This document shows, in pieces, positions 16,703-27,280 of a stretch of DNA of 64,000 nt. The position numbers and the translations under genes are program-made. Every line of letters begins with the position of its first letter. The stretch's first letter is position 1. The notes below the pieces were generated by a model, which did no database searches, was not told the DNA's origin, and saw only the letters and a program-made list of their open reading frames with translations. Origin of the DNA: Streptomyces albidoflavus (GTDB lineage: Bacteria > Actinomycetota > Actinomycetes > Streptomycetales > Streptomycetaceae); assembly GCF_000719955.1 (NCBI RefSeq), contig NZ_JOII01000030.1, forward strand, positions 49,911-113,910. The letters are read 5' to 3'.

Positions 16703-17752
16703 TCATCGGCCGCCGCCTTCCGGGCCGCCGGCGAGCGGCGGCAGCGGGATGCCGGCCGGGCAGAGCAGCCAGCCGAAGTCGCCGAGGCCGCCGCGGGCCG
16801 TCAGCTCGGCCGCCTCACCGGCACCGCTCAACGCCCGTACGTACGCGGCCGGATCGGTGGAGGCCAGGGCGAGCGGCGGGCGCCCGCCCCGGACTCCGAG
16901 CCCGTGGAGGGCCTCGCGCTGGGTGAGCAGGGCCGGGCCGGGACCCGAGGCGCCCGCCGGGGTCGCGGCGAACGCCGCCGCGCAGGCGTCCAGGGCCACG
17001 TGCGCGGTGAGGTCGCAGGAGCCGTCCGGCACCGGACGCGTCTCGCGTCCCTCGCGGAAGCCGGTCAGCGTGCCGAACGGGGGCCGGGCCGCGCGCTCGT
17101 GGCCGTAGTCCACCGCCACGGCGAGGCCCCGCCGCACCGTCCCTGCGGCCTTTGCCCAGGCGGCGTCGCGCGTCCCCCCGAGCTCCGCGCGTGCCCCGGG
17201 CGCGGTCCCCGCCAGCGGCCACCACCGCTCCAGCCAGGCGGAATCCTCGGCCGAGACGCCGGCGCCCAGCCGTTCCGTACCGTCCGGCGCGACCTCCACC
17301 AGGCGCACCGTGCCGTCCGGCGCGACCTCGGCGACCTCGGCAGGGACGTTGTCCAGCCACTCGTTGGCGAAGAGCAGGCCCGTCACCCCCTCGGGGGGAG
17401 TGGCCCGCCACGCGATGCGCGGGTCCAGCCCGGGCGGACGGCCCACGGCCCGCTCCACCGCGTAGACCGTGGTGCGTGCCGCCAGCGCGGGCGGGAGCGC
17501 GCGGAGCACTCCGGCGCTCAGCTCGCCCCGGCCCGCGCCCATGTCGACGAAGGCCAGCTCCGGCGGCCCGCCCAGCACCCGGTCGACCGCGCCGAGCAGC
17601 CGGGCGACCGCCCCCGCGAACAGCGCCGAGGCGTGCACCGAGGTACGGAAGTGCCCGGCCGGACCCGCCTCACCCGTGTAGAACCCGTCCGCCCCGTACA
17701 GCGCCTCTTCCGTCGCCGCCCGCCACCCGCGCCACGCACCCTCGCTCGTCAT
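16703..17752 (-). CDS. MidA/NDUFAF7-like SAM-dependent methyltransferase
   Basis: A 349-residue protein. The SAM-binding motif is [16 protein letters not shown] (residues about 68-83), and [18 protein letters not shown] corresponds to the MidA signature NExxDAxP. TVYAVERA and AVDYGH are further family motifs. Human NDUFAF7 dimethylates Arg85 of NDUFS2, the NuoD homologue; this gene faces an orphan nuoD with the arginine conserved. Whether the bacterial protein methylates NuoD is inference. The start ATG is at 17752, within a divergent region shared with the kinase gene. Confidence 0.88.
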   Translation of the reverse strand: MTSEGAWRGWRAATEEALYGADGFYTGEAGPAGHFRTSVHASALFAGAVARLLGAVDRVLGGPPELAFVDMGAGRGELSAGVLRALPPALAARTTVYAVERAVGRPPGLDPRIAWRATPPEGVTGLLFANEWLDNVPAEVAEVAPDGTVRLVEVAPDGTERLGAGVSAEDSAWLERWWPLAGTAPGARAELGGTRDAAWAKAAGTVRRGLAVAVDYGHERAARPPFGTLTGFREGRETRPVPDGSCDLTAHVALDACAAAFAATPAGASGPGPALLTQREALHGLGVRGGRPPLALASTDPAAYVRALSGAGEAAELTARGGLGDFGWLLCPAGIPLPPLAGGPEGGGR

Positions 17753-17857
17753 CCGGCCAAGGCTAGGACCGCCCGGCGGCGGTTCCGTCCCCGGACCGGG
17801 AGGCGGGGGCGTGCGGTGCGGCCAGGGGGTGCGTGGGGCGGGCATCCACCTAGGGGA

Positions 17858-17872
17858 GTACGCGTGGCGTAC
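17858..17872. promoter_or_regulatory. GTACGC-N3-GCGTAC inverted repeat
   Basis: A perfect 6-bp inverted repeat with a three-base spacer lies about 57 bases upstream of the sensor kinase start, in the divergent region. It is a plausible binding site for the cognate NarL-type regulator or another dimeric regulator. A TACGCT box then sits seven bases before the kinase GTG, suggesting a leaderless mRNA. Confidence 0.4.
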
Positions 17873-17929
17873 ATGGATCGGCCCTCCGGTTGACCCGGGT
17901 GCTTCGGCGACCTGCATACGCTGGATCAC

Positions 17930-19135
17930 GTGCAGCGTCTCTACGATCTCATCCGCCGACACCCCACGTGGGTCGACTGCTTCTGGGCCGTCGTCCTGCT
18001 CGGTGTCAGCTCGATGGAGCTGCTGCCGGCCGACCCGGACCAGCCCCGGCGGATTCCCCTGCTCCCGCACGCCGTGATCGTCGGCGTGTTCTGCGTGGTG
18101 CTCGCGCTGCGCCGCAAGGCGCCCGAGCGGATGCTGCTCCTCGCCGCCGCGGGCGGCGTCGCCCAGCTGGTCCTGGACGTGCCGGTGATCCCGGCCGACT
18201 TCGCGATGCTGGTGGTCATCCACACCGCGGCGGCCCACGGGGAGAAGTGGGCGTCGCGGCTGGCGCTCGTCGGCGGGATCGTCGCGGCGCCGCTCGCCCA
18301 GGCCCGCTGGCCGCTGGAGAGCGGCGGGACGGCGGCCCGGCTGTTCTGGGCGGCCGTGATGACGGTGCCGTTCGTCCTCGCCTGGGTGCTGGGCGACTCG
18401 CTGCGCACCCGCCGGGCCTACTTCGCGCAGCTGGAGGAGCGGGCCGACCGGCTGGAGCGGGAGCGCGAGGCCCAGTCCAAGATCGTCGTCGCGGCCGAAC
18501 GGGCACGCATCGCCCGGGAACTCCACGACGTGGTCGCCCACAACGTCTCCGTCATGGTGGTCCAGGCCGACGGCGCCGCGTACGTCATCGACGCCGCCCC
18601 CGAGCAGGCCAAGGCCGCGCTGGAGACCATCTCCACCACCGGCCGCCAGGCGCTCGCCGAGATGCGCCGGCTGCTCGGTGTGCTGCGCAGCGACGGCCAG
18701 CCCGACACCGGCGAGTACGTGCCGCAGCCCGACGCCGACCAGCTCGGCGAGCTGGTCGAGCAGGTGCGGGCCGCCGGGCTCGCCGTCGACTACCGCGTCG
18801 AGGGCTCCCCGCGCCCGCTGCCCAGCGGCGTCGGCCTCACCGCCTACCGCATCGTCCAGGAAGCCCTGACCAACACCCGCAAGCACGCCGGGCCCGACGT
18901 GGGCGCCAGTGTCCGGCTGGTCTACTTCGACGACGGAGTGGGTGTCCTGGTCGAGGACGACGGCGCCGGAGCCCCCCGCGAGCTGTACGGGGAGGGCGGC
19001 GCCGACGGCCAGGGCCAGGGGCTGATCGGGATGCGTGAACGCGTCGGCATGGTCGGCGGCACGCTGGACGCGGGCCCGCGCCCCGGCGGCGGCTTCCGCA
19101 TCAGCGTCCTGCTCCCGCTGAAACCGGCGGGGTGA
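17930..19135 (+). CDS. Sensor histidine kinase (HisKA_3 family)
   Basis: A 401-residue kinase with four to five membrane segments in residues 15-165, a coiled linker ([13 protein letters not shown]) and phosphoacceptor His199 in [16 protein letters not shown]. The ATPase domain reads [28 protein letters not shown] and [11 protein letters not shown]. The GTG start has an upstream TACGCT box at leaderless spacing. Partner of the response regulator 130 bases downstream. It matches the SCO3390-type kinase position; the signal is unknown. Confidence 0.93.
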   Translation: MQRLYDLIRRHPTWVDCFWAVVLLGVSSMELLPADPDQPRRIPLLPHAVIVGVFCVVLALRRKAPERMLLLAAAGGVAQLVLDVPVIPADFAMLVVIHTAAAHGEKWASRLALVGGIVAAPLAQARWPLESGGTAARLFWAAVMTVPFVLAWVLGDSLRTRRAYFAQLEERADRLEREREAQSKIVVAAERARIARELHDVVAHNVSVMVVQADGAAYVIDAAPEQAKAALETISTTGRQALAEMRRLLGVLRSDGQPDTGEYVPQPDADQLGELVEQVRAAGLAVDYRVEGSPRPLPSGVGLTAYRIVQEALTNTRKHAGPDVGASVRLVYFDDGVGVLVEDDGAGAPRELYGEGGADGQGQGLIGMRERVGMVGGTLDAGPRPGGGFRISVLLPLKPAG

Positions 19136-19214
19136 CATCCTCGACGGACCGCCCCGGCAGGCGGTCCACGCCCGGCGGACCGGGCCCGGCAGCGCACCAC
19201 CCCCGCAGGACGAG

Positions 19215-19250
19215 GCAGTACCCGGACAGGACGCAGTACCCCGACAGGAC
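19215..19250. repeat. 18-bp tandem duplication
   Basis: GCAGTACCCGGACAGGAC is followed directly by GCAGTACCCCGACAGGAC (17 of 18 identical), between the kinase and regulator genes and just before the regulator's ribosome site. It could be a recent slippage duplication or a two-copy protein-binding site. Confidence 0.7.
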
Positions 19251-19265
19251 AGGGAAGGGATTCGC

Positions 19266-19955
19266 ATGGCGCCGATCCGCGTGATGCTCGTCGACGACCA
19301 GGCGCTGCTGCGCACCGGCTTCCGCATGGTGCTCTCGGCCCAGCCCGACATGGAGGTGGTCGCGGAGGCGAGCGACGGTGTCGAGGCGATCGAGGCGCTG
19401 CGCTCCACCGCCACCGACGTGGTGCTGATGGACGTGCGGATGCCGCGCCTGGACGGGGTGGAGGCCACCCGGCGGATCTGCGCCGCCGAGAACCCGCCGA
19501 AGGTGCTGATCCTGACCACCTTCGACCTGGACGAGTACGCCTTCACCGGCCTCAGGGCCGGGGCCAGCGGGTTCATGCTCAAGGACGTTCCTCCTTCCGA
19601 ACTGCTCACCGCGATCCGTTCCGTGCACAGCGGGGACGCCGTGGTCGCCCCGTCGACCACGCGCCGCCTCCTCGACCGGTTCGCGCCGATGCTCCCCGAC
19701 GCCTCCGCCGCGCCCCGGCACGCCGGTCTGGACCGGCTCACCGGGCGGGAGCGCGAGGTGATGGTCCTCGTCGCCCAGGGCCTCTCCAACGGCGAGATCG
19801 CCGCCCACCTCGTCCTCTCCGAGGCCACCGTCAAGACCCACGTGGGCCGCATCCTCACCAAGCTCGGCCTGCGCGACCGCGTCCAGGTCGTCGTCCTCGC
19901 CTACGAGACGGGCCTGGTCCGCGCCGGCTCCGGGGGGACCGGCGGCGCCCGCTGA
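19266..19955 (+). CDS. NarL/LuxR-family response regulator
   Basis: A 229-residue regulator. Receiver acidic pocket [12 protein letters not shown], phosphoacceptor Asp56 in [13 protein letters not shown], Thr in [11 protein letters not shown] and Lys in [13 protein letters not shown]. The LuxR helix-turn-helix is [15 protein letters not shown] and [16 protein letters not shown]. It is preceded by GGGAAGG and belongs with the upstream kinase. Target genes are unknown. Confidence 0.94.
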   Translation: MAPIRVMLVDDQALLRTGFRMVLSAQPDMEVVAEASDGVEAIEALRSTATDVVLMDVRMPRLDGVEATRRICAAENPPKVLILTTFDLDEYAFTGLRAGASGFMLKDVPPSELLTAIRSVHSGDAVVAPSTTRRLLDRFAPMLPDASAAPRHAGLDRLTGREREVMVLVAQGLSNGEIAAHLVLSEATVKTHVGRILTKLGLRDRVQVVVLAYETGLVRAGSGGTGGAR

Positions 19956-19984
19956 GGCGGCGGCCCCCCCCGCTCAGCCCCGGC

Positions 19985-21220
19985 TCACCCCGCCGACACC
20001 CGCCGGGCGAACTCCTCGGCGGCCCCGGCGACCTCCTCCCGCGTCCACGCCAGCCCCGGCCCCGCCACCGTCACCTCGGCCATCGAGACGCCCGGCGCGT
20101 CCCCCGGCATCCAGCGGCGGAACAGGGCCGTGCCCGTCTCCTCGGCCAGTTCCGTGACGGCCGCGTCCAGCGCCTTCGCCTCGTACGGCAGCCAGACCTG
20201 GAACTGGTGGGTGTGGACCGGCCGGGGGTGGAGCCGGAACCACGGCAGGCCGGCCGCGGTGAACCCGGCGCCGATCGCCTCGGCGACCTCCTGGGCCTTG
20301 GCCACGTAGGAGGGGAGCAGCGGCAGGACCGTCTCCAGGCCGTGCAGGGCGGCGAGGGCGGTGGGGAACTGCTGGAAGACCTGGCCGCCGTACCGGTGGC
20401 GCCAGGTCCTGGCCTCCTCCACCAGCTCGGCCGGGCCCGCCAGGGCGGCGCCGCCGATGCCCTCCAGGGACTTGTAGAAGGAGACGTAGACGGTGTCGGC
20501 GAGGGCGGCGATCTCCGGCAGGGTGCGGCCGAAGTGCGTGGTGCACTCCCAGAGCCGGGCGCCGTCCAGGTGGACCACGGCGTCGCGCTCCCGGGCAGCG
20601 GCCACCACCTCCGTCAGCTCCTCCCAGGTGGGCAGGGTGTAACCGGCGTCCCGCAGCGGCAGTTCCAGCATCAGCGTGCCGAAGGGCTCCGGGAACTCCC
20701 GCACCTCGGCGGCGGTCGGCAGCCGCCGCTCCCGCGTCGGGTGGACGGTGCGCAGCCCGCCGACCGCGCCCAGCGCGCCGCCCTCGTGCACCTCGGGGTG
20801 GGCCAGCGGGTGGAGCGCCACCGTGCTGTTCCCCGAACGCCCCGCCCAGCAGCGCAGGGCGACCTGCTGGGCCATCGTCCCGGTGGGGAAGAAGGCGGCG
20901 GCCTCGGTGCCGAGCACGTCGGCGACCCGGTCCTCCAGGGCCTCGACCACGCCGTTGCCGTACACGTCCACCGGCTCCGCCAGGTCGTAGACGGAGGCGG
21001 CCTGCGCGGGCAGGGCGGCCAGCCGCTCCTGGAGGGTGGCGTCCATGCTGTGGCGCGCGAGGACCCGCTCCGCGCCCCGCAGAGCGGCCGCGCGCCGGGC
21101 GTGCGCCTCGCCCTCGCCGGGAGCCTCGCCCGGCTCGCCGCCCTCCGGGACGCGCGACTCCGTCCCGGTGTGCTCCGCCGGGTCCGTCACTCTCTGCCGA
21201 TTCCGCTCGTTCTCGTTCAT
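19985..21220 (-). CDS. Low-specificity threonine aldolase family PLP enzyme
   Basis: A 411-residue fold-type I PLP enzyme of the beta-eliminating lyase/threonine aldolase family. The PLP-region motifs are AAFFPTGTMAQQVALR, the aspartate in VVHLDGARLW and the Schiff-base lysine in VSFYKSLEGIGG (near residue 250). It would cleave threonine or a related beta-hydroxy amino acid to glycine and an aldehyde. The start was placed at ATG 21220; the first 70 residues (ENERNRQR, E/G-rich) are a poorly conserved extension. A single gene, divergent from the cofactor operon. Confidence 0.88.
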   Translation of the reverse strand: MNENERNRQRVTDPAEHTGTESRVPEGGEPGEAPGEGEAHARRAAALRGAERVLARHSMDATLQERLAALPAQAASVYDLAEPVDVYGNGVVEALEDRVADVLGTEAAAFFPTGTMAQQVALRCWAGRSGNSTVALHPLAHPEVHEGGALGAVGGLRTVHPTRERRLPTAAEVREFPEPFGTLMLELPLRDAGYTLPTWEELTEVVAAARERDAVVHLDGARLWECTTHFGRTLPEIAALADTVYVSFYKSLEGIGGAALAGPAELVEEARTWRHRYGGQVFQQFPTALAALHGLETVLPLLPSYVAKAQEVAEAIGAGFTAAGLPWFRLHPRPVHTHQFQVWLPYEAKALDAAVTELAEETGTALFRRWMPGDAPGVSMAEVTVAGPGLAWTREEVAGAAEEFARRVSAG

Positions 21221-21480
21221 GCGCCGATGATGTCCCAGCCGTGCCCGGGGCGTGGCGGGCGTCGTGGGAGCCGGTGCGGAGGCGTTCGGTCCGGTTCGCC
21301 GGTCCGGTCTCCGCCACTCCGGCGCGACCTGCGGAGAGATCAAATGGAGGGTGTCGCTCCGCCGGTCGTACAAATATGCACAGCCTGTGGACAACCGCGA
21401 GCCCCGCCCGAATGGCCCGCGTTAGCATGACGGAAATCGTCCGGTACCCCCAGCGGACTGGAACGGAAGGCCCCAGCCGA

Positions 21481-22479
21481 GTGAACACACCCTCCCTCCC
21501 CGACCCCCACGACCGCCCCGCCCGCCTCACCGTCGGCGTGGTCGGCGCGGGCCGTGTCGGCCCCGCCCTGGCGGCCGCGCTCCAGCTCGCCGGACACCGC
21601 CCCGTCGCCGTCTCCGGGGTCTCCGACGCCTCCCGGCGCCGCGCCGACGCCCTGCTGCCGGGCGTCCCCCTGGTCACCCCGGCCGAGGTGCTGGCCGCCG
21701 CCGACCTCGTCCTCCTCACCGTCCCGGACGACACCCTGCCCGGCCTGGTCGAAGGACTCGCCGCCACCGGCGCCGTCCGCCCGGGCCAGCTGCTGGTGCA
21801 CACCTCGGGCCGGTACGGCGTCGGCGTGCTCGATCCCGCCCGCCGGGCCGGGGCGCTGCCGCTCGCCCTGCACCCCGCCATGACCTTCACCGGTACCCCG
21901 GTCGACGTGCAGCGCCTGGCCGGCTGCTCCTTCGGCGTCACCGCCCCCGACGAGCTGCGGCTCGCCGCCGAGGCCCTCGTCATCGAGATGGGCGGGGAGC
22001 CCGAGTGGATCGCGGAGGAGGCCCGTCCGCTCTACCACGCGGCCCTCGCGCTCGGCGCCAACCACCTGGTCACCCTGGTCGCCGAGGCGATGGAGCTGCT
22101 GAGCGCGGCCGGGGTCACCGCCCCCGACCGGATGCTCGGCCCCCTCCTCGGCGCCGCCCTCGACAACGCCCTGCGCTCCGGCGACGCGGCCCTCACCGGC
22201 CCCGTCGCCCGCGGAGACGCGGGGACCGTCGAGGCCCACGTCGAGCAGTTGCGCGCGCACGCCCCGCGCACCGTCCCCGGGTACCTCGCGATGGCCCGCG
22301 CCACCGCCGACCGCGCCCTCGACCAGGGCCTGCTCAAGCCTGACCTCGCCGCCGCCCTCCTCGCCGTCCTCGCCGACCGCGCCGAGGACTCCGTACCCCG
22401 CCAGGCACCCGGCGCCGCCGGCGGCGACCACCCGGACGAGCGCCCCGACGGCGAAGACCAGGACGGAACGGACCGATGA
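21481..22479 (+). CDS. Rossmann-like/DUF2520 oxidoreductase
   Basis: A 332-residue protein with an NADP-type Rossmann fold at the N-terminus ([17 protein letters not shown]), [30 protein letters not shown] and HPAMTFTG, then a DUF2520 helical domain ([20 protein letters not shown]). The family resembles F420-NADP oxidoreductase and ketopantoate-reductase-like proteins. Start chosen at GTG 21481 (GGAAGG upstream); an in-frame ATG at 21427 has no ribosome site. Its stop overlaps the panC ATG (ATGA). The linkage to panC suggests a role in pantothenate synthesis, but a ketopantoate reductase activity is not proven. Confidence 0.88.
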   Translation: MNTPSLPDPHDRPARLTVGVVGAGRVGPALAAALQLAGHRPVAVSGVSDASRRRADALLPGVPLVTPAEVLAAADLVLLTVPDDTLPGLVEGLAATGAVRPGQLLVHTSGRYGVGVLDPARRAGALPLALHPAMTFTGTPVDVQRLAGCSFGVTAPDELRLAAEALVIEMGGEPEWIAEEARPLYHAALALGANHLVTLVAEAMELLSAAGVTAPDRMLGPLLGAALDNALRSGDAALTGPVARGDAGTVEAHVEQLRAHAPRTVPGYLAMARATADRALDQGLLKPDLAAALLAVLADRAEDSVPRQAPGAAGGDHPDERPDGEDQDGTDR

Positions 22480-23507
22480 CCCACCCCCCCCCCGCCTCCC
22501 CGGCGCCGGCCCCCGCCCTCGTCCGCACCGCCGCCGAGCTGCACGCGGCGCCGCGCCCCGGGCGCCGGGCCGTGGTGATGACGATGGGCGCGCTCCACGA
22601 GGGCCACGCCCAGCTCGTCCGCTCCGCCCGCGAACTGGCCGGACCCGACGGGCAGGTCGTCGTCACCGTCTTCGTCAACCCGCTCCAGTTCGGCGCGGGC
22701 GAGGACCTCGACCGGTATCCGCGCACCCTCGAAGCCGACCTGGCCACGGCCCGCGCGGCCGGCGCCGACCTGGTCTTCGCGCCCTCCGTCGACGAGGTCT
22801 ACCCGGGCGGCGAACCGCAGGTCAGGATCACCGCCGGGCCGCTCGGCGGACTCCTGGAGGGCGCCACCCGCCCCGGTCACTTCGACGGCATGCTCACCGT
22901 CGTCGCCAAACTCCTCCACCTCACCCGGCCCGACCTCGCCCTCTACGGGCAGAAGGACGCCCAGCAGCTCGCGCTGATCCGGCGGATGGTCCAGGACCTC
23001 AACTTCGGCGTGGAGATCGTCGCCGTCCCCACCGTCCGCGAGGACGACGGGCTGGCCCGCTCCAGCCGCAACCGCTTCCTCTCCCCGGCCGAGCGCCGCA
23101 CCGCCCTCGCCCTCTCCCGCGCCCTGTTCGCCGGCCGCGACCGCCTCGGCGCCCAGGAAGCCCTGCGCGACCGCGCCGACGCCGCCCCCGGCGATTCCGC
23201 CCGCGCCGGGGCGCTCGACGCCCTCGGCGAGTCCCGGCTCGCCGCCGACGCCCACGCCGTGGCCCACGCCCGGCTTCCCGGCCCGGCCGCCGTCCGCGAG
23301 TCCGCCCGCGCCGTCCTGGCGGACGCGGCCCGCGCCGAGCCGCCGCTCGTCCTCGACTACCTCGCCCTCATCGACCCGGCCACCTTCGCCGAGATCACCG
23401 AGGACCACGAAGGGGAGGCCCTCCTCGCCGTCGCGGCCAAGGTCGGCACCACCCGCCTCATCGACAACCTCCCCCTCCACTTCGCACCGCACGGAGCCGC
23501 CTCGTGA
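22476..23507 (+). CDS. panC: Pantothenate synthetase
   Basis: A 343-residue enzyme that joins pantoate and beta-alanine using [13 protein letters not shown] (residues 35-44) is the HIGH-like nucleotide motif; [43 protein letters not shown] and SSRNRFLS are the other family signatures. It is somewhat longer than the usual 280-310 residues owing to an N-terminal Pro-rich extension and an Ala-rich C-terminal insert. Overlaps both neighbours (ATGA at the start, GTGA at the end), so it is coupled with the DUF2520 gene and nadB. Confidence 0.97.
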   Translation: MTHPPPASPAPAPALVRTAAELHAAPRPGRRAVVMTMGALHEGHAQLVRSARELAGPDGQVVVTVFVNPLQFGAGEDLDRYPRTLEADLATARAAGADLVFAPSVDEVYPGGEPQVRITAGPLGGLLEGATRPGHFDGMLTVVAKLLHLTRPDLALYGQKDAQQLALIRRMVQDLNFGVEIVAVPTVREDDGLARSSRNRFLSPAERRTALALSRALFAGRDRLGAQEALRDRADAAPGDSARAGALDALGESRLAADAHAVAHARLPGPAAVRESARAVLADAARAEPPLVLDYLALIDPATFAEITEDHEGEALLAVAAKVGTTRLIDNLPLHFAPHGAAS

Positions 23508-25252
23508 CCGGCCAGCCCTCCGCACCGACCGCCCCCCGCCCGGCGATACGGCTGCCCGCGCCCGCTCCGGGCTGGGCCGAGCCCGCCGACGTCGTGGTGG
23601 TCGGCAGCGGCGTCGCCGGACTCACCGCCGCCCTGCGCTGCGCGGCGGCCGGACTGCGTACGGTCGTCGTCACCAAGGCGCGGCTCGACGACGGGTCGAC
23701 GCGGTGGGCGCAGGGCGGCATCGCCGCCGCGCTCGGCGAGGGCGACACCCCCGAGCAGCACCTCGACGACACCCTCGTCGCCGGCGCCGGACTCTGCGAC
23801 GCGGACGCCGTCCGCCTGCTCGTCACCGAGGGACCCGACGCCGTACGCCGGCTCATCGACACCGGCGCCGTCTTCGACAAGGCCGACGCGGCGGGCACCA
23901 TCGCGCTCACCCGCGAAGGCGGCCACCACCGCCGCCGGATCGCCCACGCGGGCGGCGACGCGACCGGCGCGGAGATCTCCCGCGCCCTGGTCGAGGCGGT
24001 GCGCGCCCGCGCCATCCGCACCGTCGAGAACGCCCTCGTCCTCGACCTGCTCACCGACGCCGAGGGCCGCACCGCGGGCGTCACCCTGCACGTCATGGGG
24101 GAGGGGCGGCACGACGGCGTCGGCGCCATCCACGCCCCCGCCGTGGTCCTCGCCACCGGCGGCATGGGCCAGGTCTTCTCGGCCACCACCAACCCGGCCG
24201 TCTCCACCGGCGACGGCGTGGCGCTCGCCCTGCGCGCCGGGGCCGAGGTCTCCGACCTGGAGTTCGTCCAGTTCCACCCGACCGTCCTCTTCCTCGGCGC
24301 CGACGCCGAGGGCCAGCAGCCGCTGGTCTCCGAGGCGGTCCGGGGCGAGGGCGCGTACCTGGTCGACGCCGGCGGTACGCGCTTCATGGTGGGCCGGCAC
24401 GAGCTGGCCGAGCTGGCGCCCCGCGACATCGTCGCCAAGGGCATCACCGGCCGGATGCTGGAGCAGGACGCCGAGCACATGTACCTCGACGGCCGTCACT
24501 TCGGCGCCGAGATGTGGGCCGAGCGCTTCCCGACCATCCTCGCTGCCTGCCGCGCCCACGGCATCGACCCGGTCACCGAGCCGATCCCGGTCGCCCCCGC
24601 CGCCCACTACGCCTCCGGCGGCATCCGCACCGACCGCTCGGGCCGCACCACCCTCCCCGGCCTCTACGCCTGCGGGGAGACCGCCTGCACCGGTGTCCAC
24701 GGCGCCAACCGGCTCGCCTCCAACTCCCTCCTGGAGGGGCTGGTCTACGCCGAGCGCATCGCCGAGGCGATCGTGGCGGCCCACCCGGCCGGGGCCCCCG
24801 CGCCCGTCCCGGCCGAGCCCGCCCGGGCCGAGACGATCCCGCTCCTCGCGCCCGAGCAGCGGTTCGCCATCCAGCGGGCCATGACGCGCGGCGCCGGAGT
24901 GCTCCGTTCCGAAGCCTCCCTGGCCGAGGCCGCCGAGACGCTGTCCGCCCTCCGCGCGCAGGCCGGGGACGCGACGGCCGGGGGCGCGACCGCCGAGGCC
25001 AAGCCCGCCGAGCCGGGCGTCGAGAGCTGGGAGGCGACCAACCTCCTCTGCGTCGCCCGGGTCCTGGTCGACTCCGCCCGCCGCCGCACCGAGACCCGCG
25101 GCTGCCACTGGCGCGAGGACCACCCGGACCGGGACGACACCCACTGGCGCCGCCACCTCGTCACCCGGCTGAACCAGGGCCGTACGCTCAGCGTGCACAC
25201 CACCGACGGAGCCGGTCTCCCGGCCACCGTCCCGGCCGGGGAGACGCCGTGA
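23504..25252 (+). CDS. nadB: L-aspartate oxidase
   Basis: A 582-residue flavoenzyme oxidising aspartate to iminoaspartate, the first step of de novo NAD synthesis. The FAD dinucleotide motif is [14 protein letters not shown] (residues 31-44); [24 protein letters not shown], the FAD region [24 protein letters not shown] and [17 protein letters not shown] are all present. GTG start overlapping the panC stop. Quinolinate synthase (nadA), the usual partner, is not in this window and must be encoded elsewhere. Confidence 0.97.
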   Translation: MTGQPSAPTAPRPAIRLPAPAPGWAEPADVVVVGSGVAGLTAALRCAAAGLRTVVVTKARLDDGSTRWAQGGIAAALGEGDTPEQHLDDTLVAGAGLCDADAVRLLVTEGPDAVRRLIDTGAVFDKADAAGTIALTREGGHHRRRIAHAGGDATGAEISRALVEAVRARAIRTVENALVLDLLTDAEGRTAGVTLHVMGEGRHDGVGAIHAPAVVLATGGMGQVFSATTNPAVSTGDGVALALRAGAEVSDLEFVQFHPTVLFLGADAEGQQPLVSEAVRGEGAYLVDAGGTRFMVGRHELAELAPRDIVAKGITGRMLEQDAEHMYLDGRHFGAEMWAERFPTILAACRAHGIDPVTEPIPVAPAAHYASGGIRTDRSGRTTLPGLYACGETACTGVHGANRLASNSLLEGLVYAERIAEAIVAAHPAGAPAPVPAEPARAETIPLLAPEQRFAIQRAMTRGAGVLRSEASLAEAAETLSALRAQAGDATAGGATAEAKPAEPGVESWEATNLLCVARVLVDSARRRTETRGCHWREDHPDRDDTHWRRHLVTRLNQGRTLSVHTTDGAGLPATVPAGETP

Positions 25253-25322
25253 GCCGTACCGGCGGCCACGCACCGGCCGGCCCCCGCCCATCCGGACCTC
25301 ACCCTCCCCAGGAGCCCCGACC

Positions 25323-26342
25323 GTGAGCAGCACCCCCGACCACCCCCTCCACCGGATCGGCGCCCAGGACGAGGGCGGCGGCTGCGGTGACTCCTGCGGC
25401 TGCGGGCACGCGCCCGAGGAGAGCGACCTGACCATCGACCCGGCGCTGGCCGCCCTCTTCACCGCGGCCGGCATCGACCCGTTCGACGTCGAGCAGGTCG
25501 CCCTGCTGGCGCTGGCCGAGGACCTCGCCGACGGCGAGGACGTCACCACCGTCGCCACCATCCCCGAGTCCGCCACCGCCGTCGCCGACTTCACCGCGCG
25601 GGAGAACGGCACGGTCGCCGGCCTCCAGATCGCCGAGGCGGTGCTGTCGATCGTGGCCACCGAGGAGTTCGAGGTGGAGCGGCACGCCGAGGACGGCGAC
25701 CGGATCATCGCCGGCGAGCCGCTGCTGACCGTCACCGCGCGCACCCGCGACCTGCTCACCGCCGAGCGCAGCGCCCTCAACATCCTCTGTCGCCTCTCCG
25801 GCATCGCCACCGCCACCCGCGCCTGGGCCGACGCCCTGGAGGGCACCAAGGCGAAGGTCCGCGACACCCGCAAGACCACCCCGGGCCTGCGCGCCCTGGA
25901 GAAGTACGCCGTGCGCTGCGGCGGCGGCGTCAACCACCGCATGTCGCTCTCCGACGCGGCCCTGGTCAAGGACAACCACGTGGTGGCCGCGGGCGGGGTC
26001 GCCGCCGCCTTCCGCGCGGTCCGCGAGCGGTTCCCCGAGGTACCCATCGAGGTCGAGGTCGACACCCTGCACCAGCTCCGCGAGGTGGTGGACGCGGGCG
26101 CCGACCTGATCCTGCTGGACAACTTCACCACCCTCGAGACCGAGGAGGCCGTCACCCTGGTCGACGGCCGCGCCCTGCTGGAGTCCTCCGGCCGCCTCAC
26201 CCTGGACAACGCCCGCGCCTACGCCGAGACCGGCGTCGACTACCTCGCGGTGGGCGCCCTCACCCACTCCGCGCCCATCCTCGACATCGGCCTGGACCTG
26301 CGCGAGGCCCGCCTCACCCTCGTCGAGGGAGCGGGCGCCTGA
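25323..26342 (+). CDS. nadC: Nicotinate-nucleotide pyrophosphorylase (carboxylating)
   Basis: A 339-residue enzyme converting quinolinate and PRPP to nicotinate mononucleotide. Conserved active-site segments: ALAEDLADGEDVTT, SALNILCRLSGIAT, RDTRKTTPGLRALEKYAVRCGGG, HRMSLSDAALVKDNH and EVEVDTLHQL. The first 30 residues add a Cys-rich patch, GGGCGDSCGCGH (Cys21, Cys25, Cys27, His29), not part of the usual fold. GTG start after AGGAG. Its stop overlaps the coaX ATG by one base. Confidence 0.96.
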   Translation: MSSTPDHPLHRIGAQDEGGGCGDSCGCGHAPEESDLTIDPALAALFTAAGIDPFDVEQVALLALAEDLADGEDVTTVATIPESATAVADFTARENGTVAGLQIAEAVLSIVATEEFEVERHAEDGDRIIAGEPLLTVTARTRDLLTAERSALNILCRLSGIATATRAWADALEGTKAKVRDTRKTTPGLRALEKYAVRCGGGVNHRMSLSDAALVKDNHVVAAGGVAAAFRAVRERFPEVPIEVEVDTLHQLREVVDAGADLILLDNFTTLETEEAVTLVDGRALLESSGRLTLDNARAYAETGVDYLAVGALTHSAPILDIGLDLREARLTLVEGAGA

Positions 26343-27139
26343 TGCTGCTCACCATCGACGTCGGCAACACCCACACCGTTCTCGGTCTCTTCGACGCCGA
26401 CGAGATCGTCGAGCACTGGCGGATCTCCACCGACCCCAGGCGCACCGCCGACGAACTGGCCGTCCTCCTCCAGGGCCTGATGGGCACCCACCCGCTGCTC
26501 GGCGAGGAACTGGGCGACGGCATCGACGGCATCGCCATCTGCTCGACGGTCCCCTCGGTCCTGCACGAGCTGCGCGAGGTCACCCGGCGGTACTACGGCG
26601 ACGTGCCCGCGGTCCTGGTCGAGCCCGGCATCAAGACCGGCGTGCCGATCCTGATGGACAACCCGAAGGAGGTCGGCGCCGACCGCATCATCAACGCGGC
26701 CGCCGCCATGGAGCTCTTCGGCGGCCCGGCGGTCGTCGTCGACTTCGGCACCGCCACCACCTTCGACGCCGTCTCGGCCCGCGGCGAGTACGTCGGCGGC
26801 GTGATCGCCCCCGGCATCGAGATCTCGGTCGAGGCGCTCGGCGCGAAGGGCGCCCAGCTCCGCAAGTTCGAGGTGGCCCGCCCCCGCAGCGTGATCGGCA
26901 AGAACACCGTGGAGGCGATGCAGTCGGGCATCATCTACGGTTTCGCCGGCCAGGTCGACGGCGTGGTCGCCCGGATGGCCCGCGAGCTGGCCGACGACCC
27001 CGAGGACGTCACCGTCATCGCCACCGGCGGCCTCGCCCCGCTGGTCCTCAAGGAGTCCACCGTCATCGACGAGCACGAGCCCTGGCTCACCCTCATCGGC
27101 CTCCGCCTGGTCTACGAGCGCAACCGCCCCCGTATCTGA
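26342..27139 (+). CDS. coaX: Type III pantothenate kinase
   Basis: A 265-residue kinase of the ASKHA fold that phosphorylates pantothenate, the first committed step to CoA. Phosphate-1 motif DVGNTHTVLGLFD (residues 6-18), EVGADRIINAAAAMELFG, phosphate-2 motif VDFGTATTFD and adenosine region IATGGLAPLV are seen. It overlaps nadC by one base, completing a DUF2520-panC-nadB-nadC-coaX string that links CoA and NAD synthesis. Confidence 0.96.
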   Translation: MLLTIDVGNTHTVLGLFDADEIVEHWRISTDPRRTADELAVLLQGLMGTHPLLGEELGDGIDGIAICSTVPSVLHELREVTRRYYGDVPAVLVEPGIKTGVPILMDNPKEVGADRIINAAAAMELFGGPAVVVDFGTATTFDAVSARGEYVGGVIAPGIEISVEALGAKGAQLRKFEVARPRSVIGKNTVEAMQSGIIYGFAGQVDGVVARMARELADDPEDVTVIATGGLAPLVLKESTVIDEHEPWLTLIGLRLVYERNRPRI

Positions 27140-27280
27140 CCGCGCCCCGTGTCCCCGGCCCCCGTCCGTCCGCCCTTCCGGCGGAGCGGCGGGGGCCGTT
27201 CGGTGGGCCCTGACGTGCGGAGCCGCGCCACCCCATTTACGTTAAGCGGATTTTGTCTGGTTTGTGCGTATCGTCGGCCC

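Noticed and set aside
13365..16706. A very long open minus-strand frame running through nuoD and into the PH-domain gene
   Set aside because: Only the part from 13365 to 14876 encodes a recognisable protein; the rest is antisense to nuoD and is open only because of high G/C bias.
25253..25322. A missing nadA gene expected between nadB and nadC
   Set aside because: The gap is only 70 bases; nadA is simply encoded elsewhere.
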